Shown: positions 40,849 through 51,119, counted from the first letter of the stretch. The stretch: DNA of 64,000 nt from an uncultured Pelagibacteraceae bacterium (GCA_902595635.1 CACJQT010000004.1:1-64000), one strand, 5' to 3'. Translations and numbers: made by a program. Notes: generated by a model not told the origin, from the letters alone.

Positions 40849-41991
40849 TTAAAAAAATTCTTTAATTATAGTTGGTATATATTTTTTGAAATTAAAAAAA
40901 CCTTTATTGCAATATTTCCAAGAACTTCGGTCTAAATTACGATAAAGAAATTTTATATTATTTATTCCTTGAGAAGTTAAAAAATCTAAGTTTTCTCCAA
41001 CACAAGGATATAAAAAATAACTATTCTCAATTGTTTTAAGATTACCAATATCAATAATTTCACAATCCAAAGATTTTTCATCCAACCTTCTTTTTTGATC
41101 CTGAATTAAATTAGTCTTAAATTTCACTGTTTTTTCACTAAGTGTAATATTTCTACTGTCGTTATTATTTTTAACTAAATAAATCTTTTTAAATTTATGG
41201 TCTTTGAAATCAGTCAACTCAAAGGAAAGATTATTATCAAAAATAATTAAATTTTGCTCATCCAAACTTACTGGATTACTAAAATCTTTTAAGACAGCCT
41301 TGTATATTTTCTCGCTAACTTTAGGTGGTGCATTTTCATTTAAATTAATGTTATTAAATCTGTTATTAGTAAATTTTTTTATATTCCATTCACTTGCCAA
41401 ATAATGCTTACCTTGAGTTTGTATCCCAGCAACCCATCTCCATCCCAATGTATTAGATGCTGCATCTCCATCATAGAGATGCTTCATAAAAAATTCAGCT
41501 CCTAATTGCCAAGGTAAATTTAAAGTAAAAATCCAGATACTGGCAAACCACATTCTTGTATGATTATGAAGGTAATTAAATTCTTTTAATTCTTTAACCC
41601 ATTCATTAAAACATTCTATATTTGTATTTCCATCAATGGCATTTAAATAATCTTTATTATCTTTGTATTTTTCTCTTATAATTTTTAGTTCTATTATGTA
41701 ATCTGTCCATACATTAGGTCTTAATTCTAACCATCCTTTCCAATAAGTACGCCACAAAACCTCCTGAATAAATTTTTCATTTTTAGAAAATGAAAATTTC
41801 TTTAAGGCTTTATCTATAACTTCTAACTCATTTAATATTCCATGAGATATATATGGAGAAATACAAGATATATTTGATCTTTTATCTGGACCAAAATCAA
41901 AATTTCTCAATCTTGAATATTCAGAAAGATTATTTTCAACAAAATTATCTAGTTTATTAGTGGCTTGCGCCCGACTTGGTTCAAAATTCAT
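40849..41991 (-). CDS. Photolyase-like protein with N-terminal FAD-binding domain and no N-terminal antenna domain
   Basis: FIQEVLWRTYWKGWLELRP, NYLHNHTRMWFASIWIFTLNLPWQLGAEFFMKHLYDGDAASNTLGWRWVAG. Confidence 0.88.
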   Translation of the reverse strand: MNFEPSRAQATNKLDNFVENNLSEYSRLRNFDFGPDKRSNISCISPYISHGILNELEVIDKALKKFSFSKNEKFIQEVLWRTYWKGWLELRPNVWTDYIIELKIIREKYKDNKDYLNAIDGNTNIECFNEWVKELKEFNYLHNHTRMWFASIWIFTLNLPWQLGAEFFMKHLYDGDAASNTLGWRWVAGIQTQGKHYLASEWNIKKFTNNRFNNINLNENAPPKVSEKIYKAVLKDFSNPVSLDEQNLIIFDNNLSFELTDFKDHKFKKIYLVKNNNDSRNITLSEKTVKFKTNLIQDQKRRLDEKSLDCEIIDIGNLKTIENSYFLYPCVGENLDFLTSQGINNIKFLYRNLDRSSWKYCNKGFFNFKKYIPTIIKEFF

Positions 41992-41997
41992 GATATT

Positions 41998-43182
41998 TTA
42001 TTTTAATTTTTTCTTGTGAAAATTAATAAATCTTTCAACATTTGATTTATTAAAAGTTTTATTTTCCTCAAATGAAACTTTTTTCATAGAATAAGCTGAA
42101 CTTTTAGTTATTCTTGAATGAATAATAACATTCCCTTTATATAACCTCAATTTAACTGATCCATTAACTTTACTTCTCTTAAGATCTACAATTCTTTGTA
42201 ATTTAAATCTCTCTTTAGAAAACCAATATCCATTGTAAATCAGTTCCGCATATCTAGGCATAATTTTTTCTTTCTTATGCATTGTATCTTTATCAAGTGT
42301 AACAGACTCTATAGCCCTATGAGCGTGCATTAATAAAGTTCCGCCTGGTGTTTCGTATACACCTCTTGATTTTATACCGATAAATCTATTTTCTACTAAA
42401 TCAACTCTTCCAACAGCATTTTTTCCAGCTATGTCGTTTAATTTTCCAAGCAATTTAGATGGAGATAATTTTTTCCCATTCACTGCAATCGGATCTCCAC
42501 TTTTAAAGTCTATTTTTAAAATTGAAGATTTATTAGGTGCTTTTTCTGGAGATACCGTTCTTTGAAAGATAAAGTCGGGTGCAGAGTTTTTTGGATTTTC
42601 TAACAACTTTCCTTCTGTTGATGTATGAAAAATATTATCGTCTACCGAAAAAGGTGGCGCTCCTTTCTTGTCTTTAGGTATTTCAATTTTATTTTTTTTT
42701 GCATAATTAATTAGATCTGATCTAGATTTCAGCTTCCAAATTCTCCAAGGCGCAATAACTTTTATTTTAGGACCAAAATAATGATAACCTAACTCAAATC
42801 TTACTTGATCATTTCCTTTTCCTGTTGATCCATGAGACACAGCATAGGCATTAAATTTTTTAGCAATTCTAATTTGATCTTTGGCTATTAAAGGTCTAGC
42901 AATTGAGGTTCCAAGCAAATAAACACCCTCATATATTGCATGGCCCCTAATCATTGGATAAACATAATCTTTTACAAAAATATCTTTTAGATCTTGAATA
43001 ATAATATTTTTTACGCCAAGTTTTTTTGCGTTTCTGAAAATTTTATTTCTATCTATTTCTTGACCAATGTCTGCAGTATAACAAATTACTTCTGCATCAT
43101 AATTTTCCTGTAACCATTTTAATATGATTGATGTGTCCAAACCTCCAGAATAGGCAAGAACTATCTTTTTCTTTGATTTCAT
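41998..43182 (-). CDS. argG: Argininosuccinate synthase
   Basis: KKIVLAYSGGLDTSIILKWL; SHGSTGKGNDQVRFE. Confidence 0.97.
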   Translation of the reverse strand: MKSKKKIVLAYSGGLDTSIILKWLQENYDAEVICYTADIGQEIDRNKIFRNAKKLGVKNIIIQDLKDIFVKDYVYPMIRGHAIYEGVYLLGTSIARPLIAKDQIRIAKKFNAYAVSHGSTGKGNDQVRFELGYHYFGPKIKVIAPWRIWKLKSRSDLINYAKKNKIEIPKDKKGAPPFSVDDNIFHTSTEGKLLENPKNSAPDFIFQRTVSPEKAPNKSSILKIDFKSGDPIAVNGKKLSPSKLLGKLNDIAGKNAVGRVDLVENRFIGIKSRGVYETPGGTLLMHAHRAIESVTLDKDTMHKKEKIMPRYAELIYNGYWFSKERFKLQRIVDLKRSKVNGSVKLRLYKGNVIIHSRITKSSAYSMKKVSFEENKTFNKSNVERFINFHKKKLK

Positions 43183-43185
43183 TAT

Positions 43186-43686
43186 TTAACTACAGCTTTT
43201 TTTAGCCGCGTTATATGCTTTAGTGAAGCCCATCAAAGAATAATGATCAATTGTTTGAGAACCAGATTTATTATATCCAGTAACCATTAATCTTGAGGCC
43301 TTTTTCATTCTGCTAACAACTTTTTTTTCAATTTTATTACTTGAAATCCATGCAAAATTATCTTGAGCTATATCAAATTTATATTTTGATTTACCAGAGC
43401 TAGCTGTAATTGAATTTTGACTGTTGTATTCATAGCCTGAGGTTGTGCTTACTTCGTCTTTAATTTTTTCAGATGGTCTAAAAGTTACAAATAATCTTGC
43501 ATCTCTATCATTTTTTTTAGGAGATTGAAGAACAGGTTTAGATTGAGCAAAACATACTTTACTATCCCCATTGGTAACAACAATTGCATCCCAGTCTTTA
43601 AATGTTCCTATTTTATTTAATTCTTCTGAATAAGAAGTTGATCCTAATAAGAGAATAAAAAAAATTATTTTAAAAATTATGGACAT
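43186..43686 (-). CDS. Invasion-associated locus B (IalB)-like secreted protein
   Basis: Signal peptide; GTFKDWDAIVVTNGDSKVCFAQSKP. Confidence 0.75.
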   Translation of the reverse strand: MSIIFKIIFFILLLGSTSYSEELNKIGTFKDWDAIVVTNGDSKVCFAQSKPVLQSPKKNDRDARLFVTFRPSEKIKDEVSTTSGYEYNSQNSITASSGKSKYKFDIAQDNFAWISSNKIEKKVVSRMKKASRLMVTGYNKSGSQTIDHYSLMGFTKAYNAAKKSCS

Positions 43687-44711
43687 GGATTTGGATATTT
43701 TTTTTGAATTTCATTAATTTCATTAATTATTTCTTTATCAAGATTCACTTTTACACTTTCTATATTTGTTTTCAACTGCTCCATTGTTGTTGCACCAATA
43801 ATAACACTAGACATGAAATCCTGTATCTCACAAAATTTTATACACATTTGACTCATATCAATGTTGTATTTTTCACTAATATTAAAATACTCATCAACAG
43901 CTTCGTTAGTATTTGGTTTTCGATATCTTGTCCAAAAATCCCAATCTCTTTCCATACGAGATCCTTTTGGAAATTGCTTATTTCTATATTTACCACTTAA
44001 AAAACCACTGGCTAAAGGAGAATAAGATAAACAGCCAATATTTTCTCTTATAGACACCTCAGCCAATCCAACTTCATATGACCTATTTAATAAACTATAG
44101 GGATTTTGTATGGACATCATTCTTGGCAAACTCTTTTCCTTTGAGAGTTTGAGATAATTCATAACACCCCAAGGAGTTTCATTAGATAAACCTACATGTC
44201 TAATTTTACCTTGCTCAATATACTTTTGTAATTCAACCAATACGTCTTCGAATTTATTCCATTCATTTTCTTTATGCACATAACCAAGTCTTCCAAAATT
44301 GTTTACATTTCTTTCTGGCCAATGAAGCTGATATAAATCTATATAATCAGTTTTAAGTCTTTTAAGACTGTTATGAAGTGCAGTTTCGAGATTCTTTCCT
44401 ACAAAACTATTTTCACCATTTCTAATATAATCTCTTGCAGGACCACAAACTTTAGTTGCAAGTATCACATCTTTTCTTTTTTTTGTTTTTTCAAACCAAT
44501 TTCCAATGATCGTCTCTGTATGACCAAAAGTTTCAGCTTTAGGAGGTACCGCATAAAGTTCTGCTGTATCCCAAAAATTAACCCCATTTTCTAGTGAGAA
44601 ATCCATTTGTTCGAAGGCCTCTTCTTGGCTATTTTGTTCACCCCAAGTCATAGTGCCGAGACAAATTGTGCTAATATCTATATCAGTTGTTCCTAATTTT
44701 TTATAATTCAT
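43677..44711 (-). CDS. Aldo/keto reductase (Tas-like)
   Basis: MNYKKLGTTDIDISTICLGTMTWGEQNSQEEAFEQMDFSLENGVNFWDTAELY. Confidence 0.93.
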   Translation of the reverse strand: MNYKKLGTTDIDISTICLGTMTWGEQNSQEEAFEQMDFSLENGVNFWDTAELYAVPPKAETFGHTETIIGNWFEKTKKRKDVILATKVCGPARDYIRNGENSFVGKNLETALHNSLKRLKTDYIDLYQLHWPERNVNNFGRLGYVHKENEWNKFEDVLVELQKYIEQGKIRHVGLSNETPWGVMNYLKLSKEKSLPRMMSIQNPYSLLNRSYEVGLAEVSIRENIGCLSYSPLASGFLSGKYRNKQFPKGSRMERDWDFWTRYRKPNTNEAVDEYFNISEKYNIDMSQMCIKFCEIQDFMSSVIIGATTMEQLKTNIESVKVNLDKEIINEINEIQKKYPNPCP

Positions 44712-44783
44712 TAAATTTTAAGTATTTGTTACCTACATTTTGACTGCTTGAAAAACTTAAAATTTATTACTATATATTTAATT

Positions 44784-45542
44784 ATGGAATTCAATAGAGA
44801 CAATATCTTAAATAGATCAACGACAGCAAAAAAAGCTGTTGTGATGGACGAAGGCCTTAGAGCCTACATGCTTAAAGTTTACAACTACATGGCAACTGGT
44901 GTTTTGCTAACGGGAATCATTGCATTACTATCTTTTAAAATGTCAGTAGTCACAGATGCAAGTGGATCAATAGTTGCTTTAACTGAGTTCGGAAATGCAA
45001 TTTATCTATCAGGATTGAAATGGGTAGTTATGTTAGCTCCTCTCGGAATTGTTTTTTATATGAGTTTTGGGATAAATAAAATGAGTTCTTCAAAAGCTCA
45101 AACAACTTTTTGGATTTTTGCAGCCTTGATGGGTTTATCACTCTCATCAATTTTATTAGTTTACACAGGACTTAGTGTGACGAGAGTATTTTTCATATCT
45201 TCAGCAACATTTGGAGCTATGAGTATATATGGTTACACAACTAAAAGAGACCTCACAAAATTTGGATCATTCTTAATGATGGGTTTGATCGGTATTATAA
45301 TTGCATCCTTAGTAAATATTTTCTTAAAATCTTCAATGATGTACTTTGCTATTTCAATCATTGGAGTTCTTATATTTGTTGGATTAACTGCATACGATAC
45401 ACAAAAAATTAAGAATATGTACGCAGCAACAGATTCAGGTGAAGTAATTGGCAAGAAAGCTGTTATGGGAGCTTTAACATTATACTTAGATTTTATAAAT
45501 TTATTTATAATGCTTTTAAGATTGTTTGGTCAAAGAAGATAA
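44784..45542 (+). CDS. Bax inhibitor-1 / YccA family membrane protein; start revised
   Basis: MEFNRDNILNRSTTAKKAVVMDEGLRAYMLKVYNYMATGVLLTGIIA; FVGLTAYDTQKIKNMY. Confidence 0.94.
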   Translation: MEFNRDNILNRSTTAKKAVVMDEGLRAYMLKVYNYMATGVLLTGIIALLSFKMSVVTDASGSIVALTEFGNAIYLSGLKWVVMLAPLGIVFYMSFGINKMSSSKAQTTFWIFAALMGLSLSSILLVYTGLSVTRVFFISSATFGAMSIYGYTTKRDLTKFGSFLMMGLIGIIIASLVNIFLKSSMMYFAISIIGVLIFVGLTAYDTQKIKNMYAATDSGEVIGKKAVMGALTLYLDFINLFIMLLRLFGQRR

Positions 45543-45549
45543 TCAAAAA

Positions 45550-45885
45550 CTATAGTTTTTTCCAATTTGTTTTTTTTAGAAGTATTTCTAAATCATAAGC
45601 ATTATTTAAAATTTTACCATTTCTATCAGTTATTAAATATTTCAAATTCTTATTAGAAGGTTTAAAATTTTTACTAATGTTATAGATAGCTTTTTCTGCT
45701 GCATTTTTAAAAATACTAAAACTTACTCTTTTAGTTGATATTGAGAGGCCATAGTCTTTCCAAGATCCTTCAGATACCATTTTAGCATATAGGTCTAATA
45801 TAATTTTTAGTTCTTTTTTTTCAAAAAAATACCTTTGGTTTTGTTCTTTATTTGAATTATTTATTACTAATTTTAAATTACTCAT
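45550..45885 (-). CDS. DUF2794 family protein
   Basis: FFEKKELKIILDLYAKMVSEGSWKDYGLSISTKRVSFSIFKNAAEKAIYNI. Confidence 0.82.
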   Translation of the reverse strand: MSNLKLVINNSNKEQNQRYFFEKKELKIILDLYAKMVSEGSWKDYGLSISTKRVSFSIFKNAAEKAIYNISKNFKPSNKNLKYLITDRNGKILNNAYDLEILLKKTNWKKL

Positions 45886-46429
45886 TTAATTTGTGTTTAT
45901 TAATCAACCCAACTTGTGATGCTGTAAAAATGAATGTAATTGGTAGCATTCCCCAAACTTTAAAGTTAACCCAAAATTCTTCTGTTTGAGTTCTCCAAAC
46001 AATTTCATTTAATATAGCTAAAAAAATAAAAAAATAAGTCCATCTGTTATTCAAAATTTTCCAACCTTCATCAGACATTGGCAGTGTTTTTCCAAGTATT
46101 AATTTTAAAACTGGTTCATTGGTGAAGTATTTTCCAAAGAATAAAGCTAAGGCAAATAAAATATTTATAATAGTGGGTTTCATATAAATAAAAATTGGAT
46201 TATCAAAATAAATTGTTAAACCTCCAAATAAAGTAATTAAAATTCCTCCTAACAAAGGAACCATAGGAACTTTTTTTTCCAGTATCCAAACCAAGAGAAC
46301 AGAAATTATTGTTGCGACAATTAGAGGTGGTATTGCAACTTTTAAATTTTTATCACTGTTATAATAAAAGAAGAAAAAAATAGCTAAAGGCCCAACGTCC
46401 GTAATGAATTTTAGAAGTGATTTATTCAC
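45878..46429 (-). CDS. Inner-membrane YciB / septation protein A family
   Basis: LKFITDVGPLAIFFFFYYNS; RTQTEEFWVNFKVWGMLPITFIF. Confidence 0.9.
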   Translation of the reverse strand: MNKSLLKFITDVGPLAIFFFFYYNSDKNLKVAIPPLIVATIISVLLVWILEKKVPMVPLLGGILITLFGGLTIYFDNPIFIYMKPTIINILFALALFFGKYFTNEPVLKLILGKTLPMSDEGWKILNNRWTYFFIFLAILNEIVWRTQTEEFWVNFKVWGMLPITFIFTASQVGLINKHKLNE

Positions 46430-46507
46430 TGCTACATATTAACAGATTAATAAAACATTTATATTTTTTTTATTGATTTTTTTCATCAAATATCCATATT
46501 TAATATT

Positions 46508-46828
46508 GTGAGTACTCAAAAAGCTAAATTTTCAATTGGAGACGTTGTAAAACATAGACACTTCGATTTTAGAGGCGTGATCTACGATGTTGACTTTGAA
46601 TTTAATAACTCAGAGGAGTGGTACCAATCAATTCCAAAAAACGTGAGACCTAGAAAGGATCAGCCATTTTATCATTTACTAGCAGAGAATGACGAAATTA
46701 CTTACGAGGCTTATGTGTCTGAGCAAAATCTATTATTTGATGACTCTGAAGAGCCTATAAAACACCCTCTAATTAATGAAATTTTTTCAGGTAAGCGTGG
46801 ATCAAGCTACTTCAAGCCTTCAAATTAA
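46508..46828 (+). CDS. hspQ: Heat shock protein HspQ (GTG start)
   Basis: AKFSIGDVVKHRHFDFRGVIYDVDFEF...PFYHLLAENDE. Confidence 0.92.
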   Translation: MSTQKAKFSIGDVVKHRHFDFRGVIYDVDFEFNNSEEWYQSIPKNVRPRKDQPFYHLLAENDEITYEAYVSEQNLLFDDSEEPIKHPLINEIFSGKRGSSYFKPSN

Positions 46829-46896
46829 CTAAAAGCCAATATTTAAACACAATTGTCCCAAATCTCTGTCATATCTGTTTGTTATAAAATATTTAA

Positions 46897-46972
46897 TTCT
46901 GATCAAGAGTACTGTTTTTCCTCTATCTCCCTCTGTATTCTTGGTCAGAAAATTTTGAACAATTTTAATCTA
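46897..46972 (+). ncRNA. Candidate small RNA / structured intergenic element with CU-rich loop
   Basis: CTGATCAAGAGTAC (46899-46912) can pair over 14 bp (two G-U) with GTATTCTTGGTCAG (46935-46948); loop tgtttttcctctatctccctct; AAAATT-ttgaac-AATTTT follows; TATAAAAT upstream. Strand not established. Confidence 0.5.
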
Positions 46973-46995
46973 AAATTTATGTGTTATAAAAAATT

Positions 46996-47703
46996 ATGAT
47001 TAATTATTTCAATCCAAATAATACTTTAAAGATAATTAATAAAATACAAAAGTTTGTATTTGCGCTATTTATAATTGTACTGTTACTTGGATTAGTTGAA
47101 GCTTTAGTTCTTTCTCCCGAGGATTATAAGCAGAGTGACTCAGTTAGGATTATGTATGTCCATGTTCCATCAGCTTGGATATCACTCGGAATATTTTCAT
47201 TTATTTCCATTCTTTCTTTTGGAGTTTTTGTTTTTAAAAATAAAAATTTTTCTTTAATAACAAAAAGTTTAGCACCTTCTGGTTTTGTTTTTAGCATAAT
47301 AGCTTTAGTTACAGGATCAATTTGGGGAAAACCAACCTGGGGAACTTGGTGGGCTTGGGATGCAAGAATAACTTCAATGCTCTTACTTTCAATTTTTTAT
47401 TTATTGTTCATTACTTCTTGGAAGATTACGACAGATACTAGTAAAGCAGAAAAAATTAGCTCAATAATAGCAATTATTGGTCTTATAAATATTCCAGTTA
47501 TAAAATTTTCAGTAGAGTGGTGGAATACTTTACACCAACCTGCGTCAGTAAAAATTTTGGAAGAAACAACAATTCATTCTTCAATGTTGACACCATTAGC
47601 TATAATGACTGCGGCATTTGCTCTATTTTCACTTTTGATATTTTTAATGAAATATAATACAGAACTGTTAAAGATTAAAAATAAAGGTCTTAATAGATTA
47701 TGA
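46996..47703 (+). CDS. ccmC: Heme exporter protein CcmC
   Basis: MYVHVPSAWISLGIF; WGKPTWGTWWAWDARITSMLLL. Confidence 0.96.
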   Translation: MINYFNPNNTLKIINKIQKFVFALFIIVLLLGLVEALVLSPEDYKQSDSVRIMYVHVPSAWISLGIFSFISILSFGVFVFKNKNFSLITKSLAPSGFVFSIIALVTGSIWGKPTWGTWWAWDARITSMLLLSIFYLLFITSWKITTDTSKAEKISSIIAIIGLINIPVIKFSVEWWNTLHQPASVKILEETTIHSSMLTPLAIMTAAFALFSLLIFLMKYNTELLKIKNKGLNRL

Positions 47704-47933
47704 TTAGTGAACTACTAAATATGAATGGATACGGTGTATACGTTTGGTCATCATTTATATTTACTCTATTTTCTTTTAGCTTCTTGTACGCGGTAGTAAA
47801 ATTAAATTTAATTAAAGAGAAAAAGAAATTTGAGGAAAATTATAAATCACTAGATGAAAAGAAACTTGCATCAGTAGCTAAGCAAAAAACGTACAGAGAG
47901 ATATTAGCAAACACTTCCACATCTAAAGTTTAA
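47700..47933 (+). CDS. ccmD: Heme exporter protein CcmD
   Basis: Short [18 protein letters not shown] protein in the ccm operon. Confidence 0.9.
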   Translation: MISELLNMNGYGVYVWSSFIFTLFSFSFLYAVVKLNLIKEKKKFEENYKSLDEKKLASVAKQKTYREILANTSTSKV

Positions 47934-47944
47934 CTAAAATTCAC

Positions 47945-48367
47945 ATGTACGGAAAAAAAGTTAAATTTAGAGCTCTTTTTATTTTTTTAATTTTAATTTC
48001 ATTAGTTCTTACAATTTTTTTGGTGGTTAAATCTCTTGAGGAAAACGTAGTATATTTTAAGTCTCCAACAGATATTAAAAACCTTAATGAAATCAAAAAT
48101 GCTCAAAAAATAAGAGTTGGTGGAATGGTGAAAAAAAATTCTATTAAAATAAACGATAGAGAAATTTTTTTCGTAATTACGGATTTCAAAAATGAATTAT
48201 TAGTCAACTTTAATGGATCGGTACCTAATCTCTTTGAAGAGGGTAAGGGTGTAGTTGCGGAAGGTTTCTTAAAGGATAAAAGTTTTCTTAATGCTGATAA
48301 GATTTTAGCGAAACATGATGAAAATTATATGCCTCCTGAAGTCAGCGAAGCTATGAAAAATAATTAA
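47945..48367 (+). CDS. ccmE: Cytochrome c maturation heme chaperone CcmE
   Basis: [25 protein letters not shown] heme-binding H...Y motif. Confidence 0.95.
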   Translation: MYGKKVKFRALFIFLILISLVLTIFLVVKSLEENVVYFKSPTDIKNLNEIKNAQKIRVGGMVKKNSIKINDREIFFVITDFKNELLVNFNGSVPNLFEEGKGVVAEGFLKDKSFLNADKILAKHDENYMPPEVSEAMKNN

Positions 48368-48372
48368 TTTGT

Positions 48373-50253
48373 ATGTCTAATTATTTAGGAAATTATTCTT
48401 TATATATCGCTTTAATTGCATCTGTTTATTTAATTTTTAAGTCATACTTGGATGTAAATTCAGAAAATAAATATTTAGATAAAAACTTTATTTTAATTAC
48501 TTCAATACAAACTATAATGATTACGGTAAGTTTTTTTAGTCTAGTTGCTGCTTTTGTAATTTCAGATTTTAGTAATGAAACTGTTTTCAACAATTCTCAT
48601 ACTTTAAAACCTTTATTTTATAAAGTTTCAGGCACATGGGGAAATCACGAGGGAAGTTTATTATTGTGGTTATTAGTTCTTTCAATTTTTCTATTTATTT
48701 TTTTATTAAATTCAAGATCACAAGATATTAAATACAAACTTCTAACTATACTATTTCAACAAGTTATTATTTTAGGTTTTCTAGTTTTTATTTTATTAAC
48801 TTCCAACCCATTTAAAACGCTATATCCAATTCCTAGTGAGGGATTAGGTTTAAACCCTATTTTACAAGACCCTGCTTTAGCTATTCATCCTCCAATTTTA
48901 TATTTAGGTTATGTTGGAACATCTATTATCTTTTCAGCTTCACTTGCCGCAATGATTAGCGGAAATATTGGAGATAACTGGGCAAGACATATTAAAAAGT
49001 GGGTTTTGGTATCTTGGGTATTTTTAACAATCGGTATTTTGCTAGGATCTATATGGGCATATTATGAGCTGGGCTGGGGAGGTTTTTGGTTTTGGGATCC
49101 TGTAGAAAATGTTTCATTAATGCCATGGTTTTGTTTAACAGCGCTACTGCATACTGTAATTGTATTACAGAAAAGAAATTTGTTTAAAGAGTGGACTATT
49201 ATTTTGTCAATTACAACTTTTTCACTGAGTATGAGTGGCACTTTTCTTGTTAGATCTGGAATTTTAAATTCAATTCACACTTTTGCAAACGATCCATCAA
49301 GAGGTCTATACATATTAAGTTTCCTCTTTATCCTAATATTGATGTCTATATTAATTTTCTTTTTTAATCAGAATAAAATATCAAGCACAACCAAAGAGAA
49401 TTTTATTTTAAGTAAAGAGACTGCAATATTAGTGAATAACTGGTTTATGATGTTTTTTTTATCTGTTGTTCTTGTTGGTACTATTTATCCAATCTTTCTT
49501 GAAGTTTTAAACGGTGCAAAAATTTCTGTTGGTCCACCTTTTTATCATAATCTTTTAATACCTTTCTTAATTCCTTTTTTAATATTCATGAGCTTTGGCC
49601 CAAGTTTGAAATGGATTAAAGATAAATTAAAAAAATTTAACTACAATATTTTAATTATTTTTTTAGTTTCACTACTTATTTCATATGTCATTTTAACAAA
49701 AACCGAAAATTCGTTTCTGTTGTCTATTCCTCTGATAGTTTTGAGCATCTATCTTTTATTAGTAACAATTAAGGATTTTTTTGTTAGTAAATCCTCGATT
49801 AGCCAAAAAATTTCACATTTTGGTTTTAGTTTATTAATTACAAGTATTTTATTGAATGGCCTTTTTTCTAATGAATTCAATTCAAATATGAAAGTAGGAG
49901 ATGAAAGAATATTCAACGAAAAAGTTGTAAAATTAAAAGAAGTTAATGTTACAGATGTGGACAATTATAAATCTCTAAAAGCTAGTTTTGAAGTTACAAA
50001 TAAAAATTCCTCTTTTGCTTTATACCCAGAAGTTAGGATTTACCAGCAGCCTTTAACTATTACGAGTGAAGCAGATATTAAGACAACATTATTTTCAGAT
50101 AATTTTTTAGTATTTAATATTCTAAAAGACGATGGTTATTATAATGTAAGATATCAATATAAACCCTTAATGATTTGGATATGGATCTCAACTATATTTA
50201 TTGGTTTTGGTGGTTTATTAAGTGTTATTAAAAAAAATGAGCAAAAATATTAA
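48373..50253 (+). CDS. ccmF: Heme lyase CcmF
   Basis: GTWGNHEGSLLLW; WAYYELGWGGFWFWDPVENVSLMPW. Confidence 0.97.
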   Translation: MSNYLGNYSLYIALIASVYLIFKSYLDVNSENKYLDKNFILITSIQTIMITVSFFSLVAAFVISDFSNETVFNNSHTLKPLFYKVSGTWGNHEGSLLLWLLVLSIFLFIFLLNSRSQDIKYKLLTILFQQVIILGFLVFILLTSNPFKTLYPIPSEGLGLNPILQDPALAIHPPILYLGYVGTSIIFSASLAAMISGNIGDNWARHIKKWVLVSWVFLTIGILLGSIWAYYELGWGGFWFWDPVENVSLMPWFCLTALLHTVIVLQKRNLFKEWTIILSITTFSLSMSGTFLVRSGILNSIHTFANDPSRGLYILSFLFILILMSILIFFFNQNKISSTTKENFILSKETAILVNNWFMMFFLSVVLVGTIYPIFLEVLNGAKISVGPPFYHNLLIPFLIPFLIFMSFGPSLKWIKDKLKKFNYNILIIFLVSLLISYVILTKTENSFLLSIPLIVLSIYLLLVTIKDFFVSKSSISQKISHFGFSLLITSILLNGLFSNEFNSNMKVGDERIFNEKVVKLKEVNVTDVDNYKSLKASFEVTNKNSSFALYPEVRIYQQPLTITSEADIKTTLFSDNFLVFNILKDDGYYNVRYQYKPLMIWIWISTIFIGFGGLLSVIKKNEQKY

Positions 50254-50767
50254 ATTTTTAGGATTACTAATAACATTAATAATAATTTTTATTATCTTGC
50301 TCAAGGGATTGAACGTATCGAAAGATTACTCTAACGAGAAATTAAAAAGTAAAATAGATTTTTCACTTAATGCAAAAAAACTATTTTCTGATGAAATAAT
50401 TAATATTTCAGACTTATTTGATAAAAATAGTCCTTCAGTAGTAAATATTTGGGCATCTTGGTGTGCACCATGTAGAGAAGAGCATCAGTTTTTAATGAAA
50501 TTAAAAGATATGAACATAAATATAATTGGAATTAATTATAAAGACAGTCCAAAAAATGCGAAAAATTTTTTAAGCTCACTTGGAAATCCTTATTCAGAAG
50601 TTATTACCGATAATGATGGAACAAAATCAATAGAATTTGGAGCTATTGGTGTTCCTGAAACTTTTATTATAAGTGGTAAAACAAATGAGATAATAAAAAA
50701 GTATATTGGTCCATTGACGAGCGACAATTTAATAGAAATAAAAAATTTATTAAAAAAAAATGCTTAA
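50237..50767 (+). CDS. ccmG: Thiol:disulfide interchange protein CcmG/DsbE; start revised
   Basis: VVNIWASWCAPCREEHQFL. Confidence 0.93.
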   Translation: MSKNIKFLGLLITLIIIFIILLKGLNVSKDYSNEKLKSKIDFSLNAKKLFSDEIINISDLFDKNSPSVVNIWASWCAPCREEHQFLMKLKDMNINIIGINYKDSPKNAKNFLSSLGNPYSEVITDNDGTKSIEFGAIGVPETFIISGKTNEIIKKYIGPLTSDNLIEIKNLLKKNA

Positions 50768-51119
50768 AATTTTAAAATTAATATTGCTGCTATATTTTAG
50801 TTTTAATTTTTCCTATGCTAATGAAATAAATACCAAAGTAGATCAAATTACAAAAAACTTAAGGTGTTTGATATGTCAAGGTCAATCTGTTTACGATTCT
50901 CAGTCCGATTTTGCTGTTAGTATGAAGCTTGTTGTAAAAAATAAGATTGATGAAGGTAAAGAAGAAGAAGAAATATATGATTATTTAAAAAATAAATATG
51001 GAGAGTGGATTGTATATGAACCAGAATTAAACCAAAATACATTTTTACTTTGGTCAATACCTTTGATTTTGTTCGCTTTTGGCGGCCTTTTAATTATTAG
51101 AAAAGTATCTATAAAGTAG
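50760..51119 (+). CDS. ccmH: Cytochrome c maturation protein CcmH
   Basis: NLRCLICQGQSVYDSQSDFA. Confidence 0.95.
   Translation: MLKILKLILLLYFSFNFSYANEINTKVDQITKNLRCLICQGQSVYDSQSDFAVSMKLVVKNKIDEGKEEEEIYDYLKNKYGEWIVYEPELNQNTFLLWSIPLILFAFGGLLIIRKVSIK

Noticed and set aside
43704-44000. 98-aa + strand ORF and a similar one at 44373-44594
   Set aside because: Antisense to the aldo/keto reductase; low-complexity composition.
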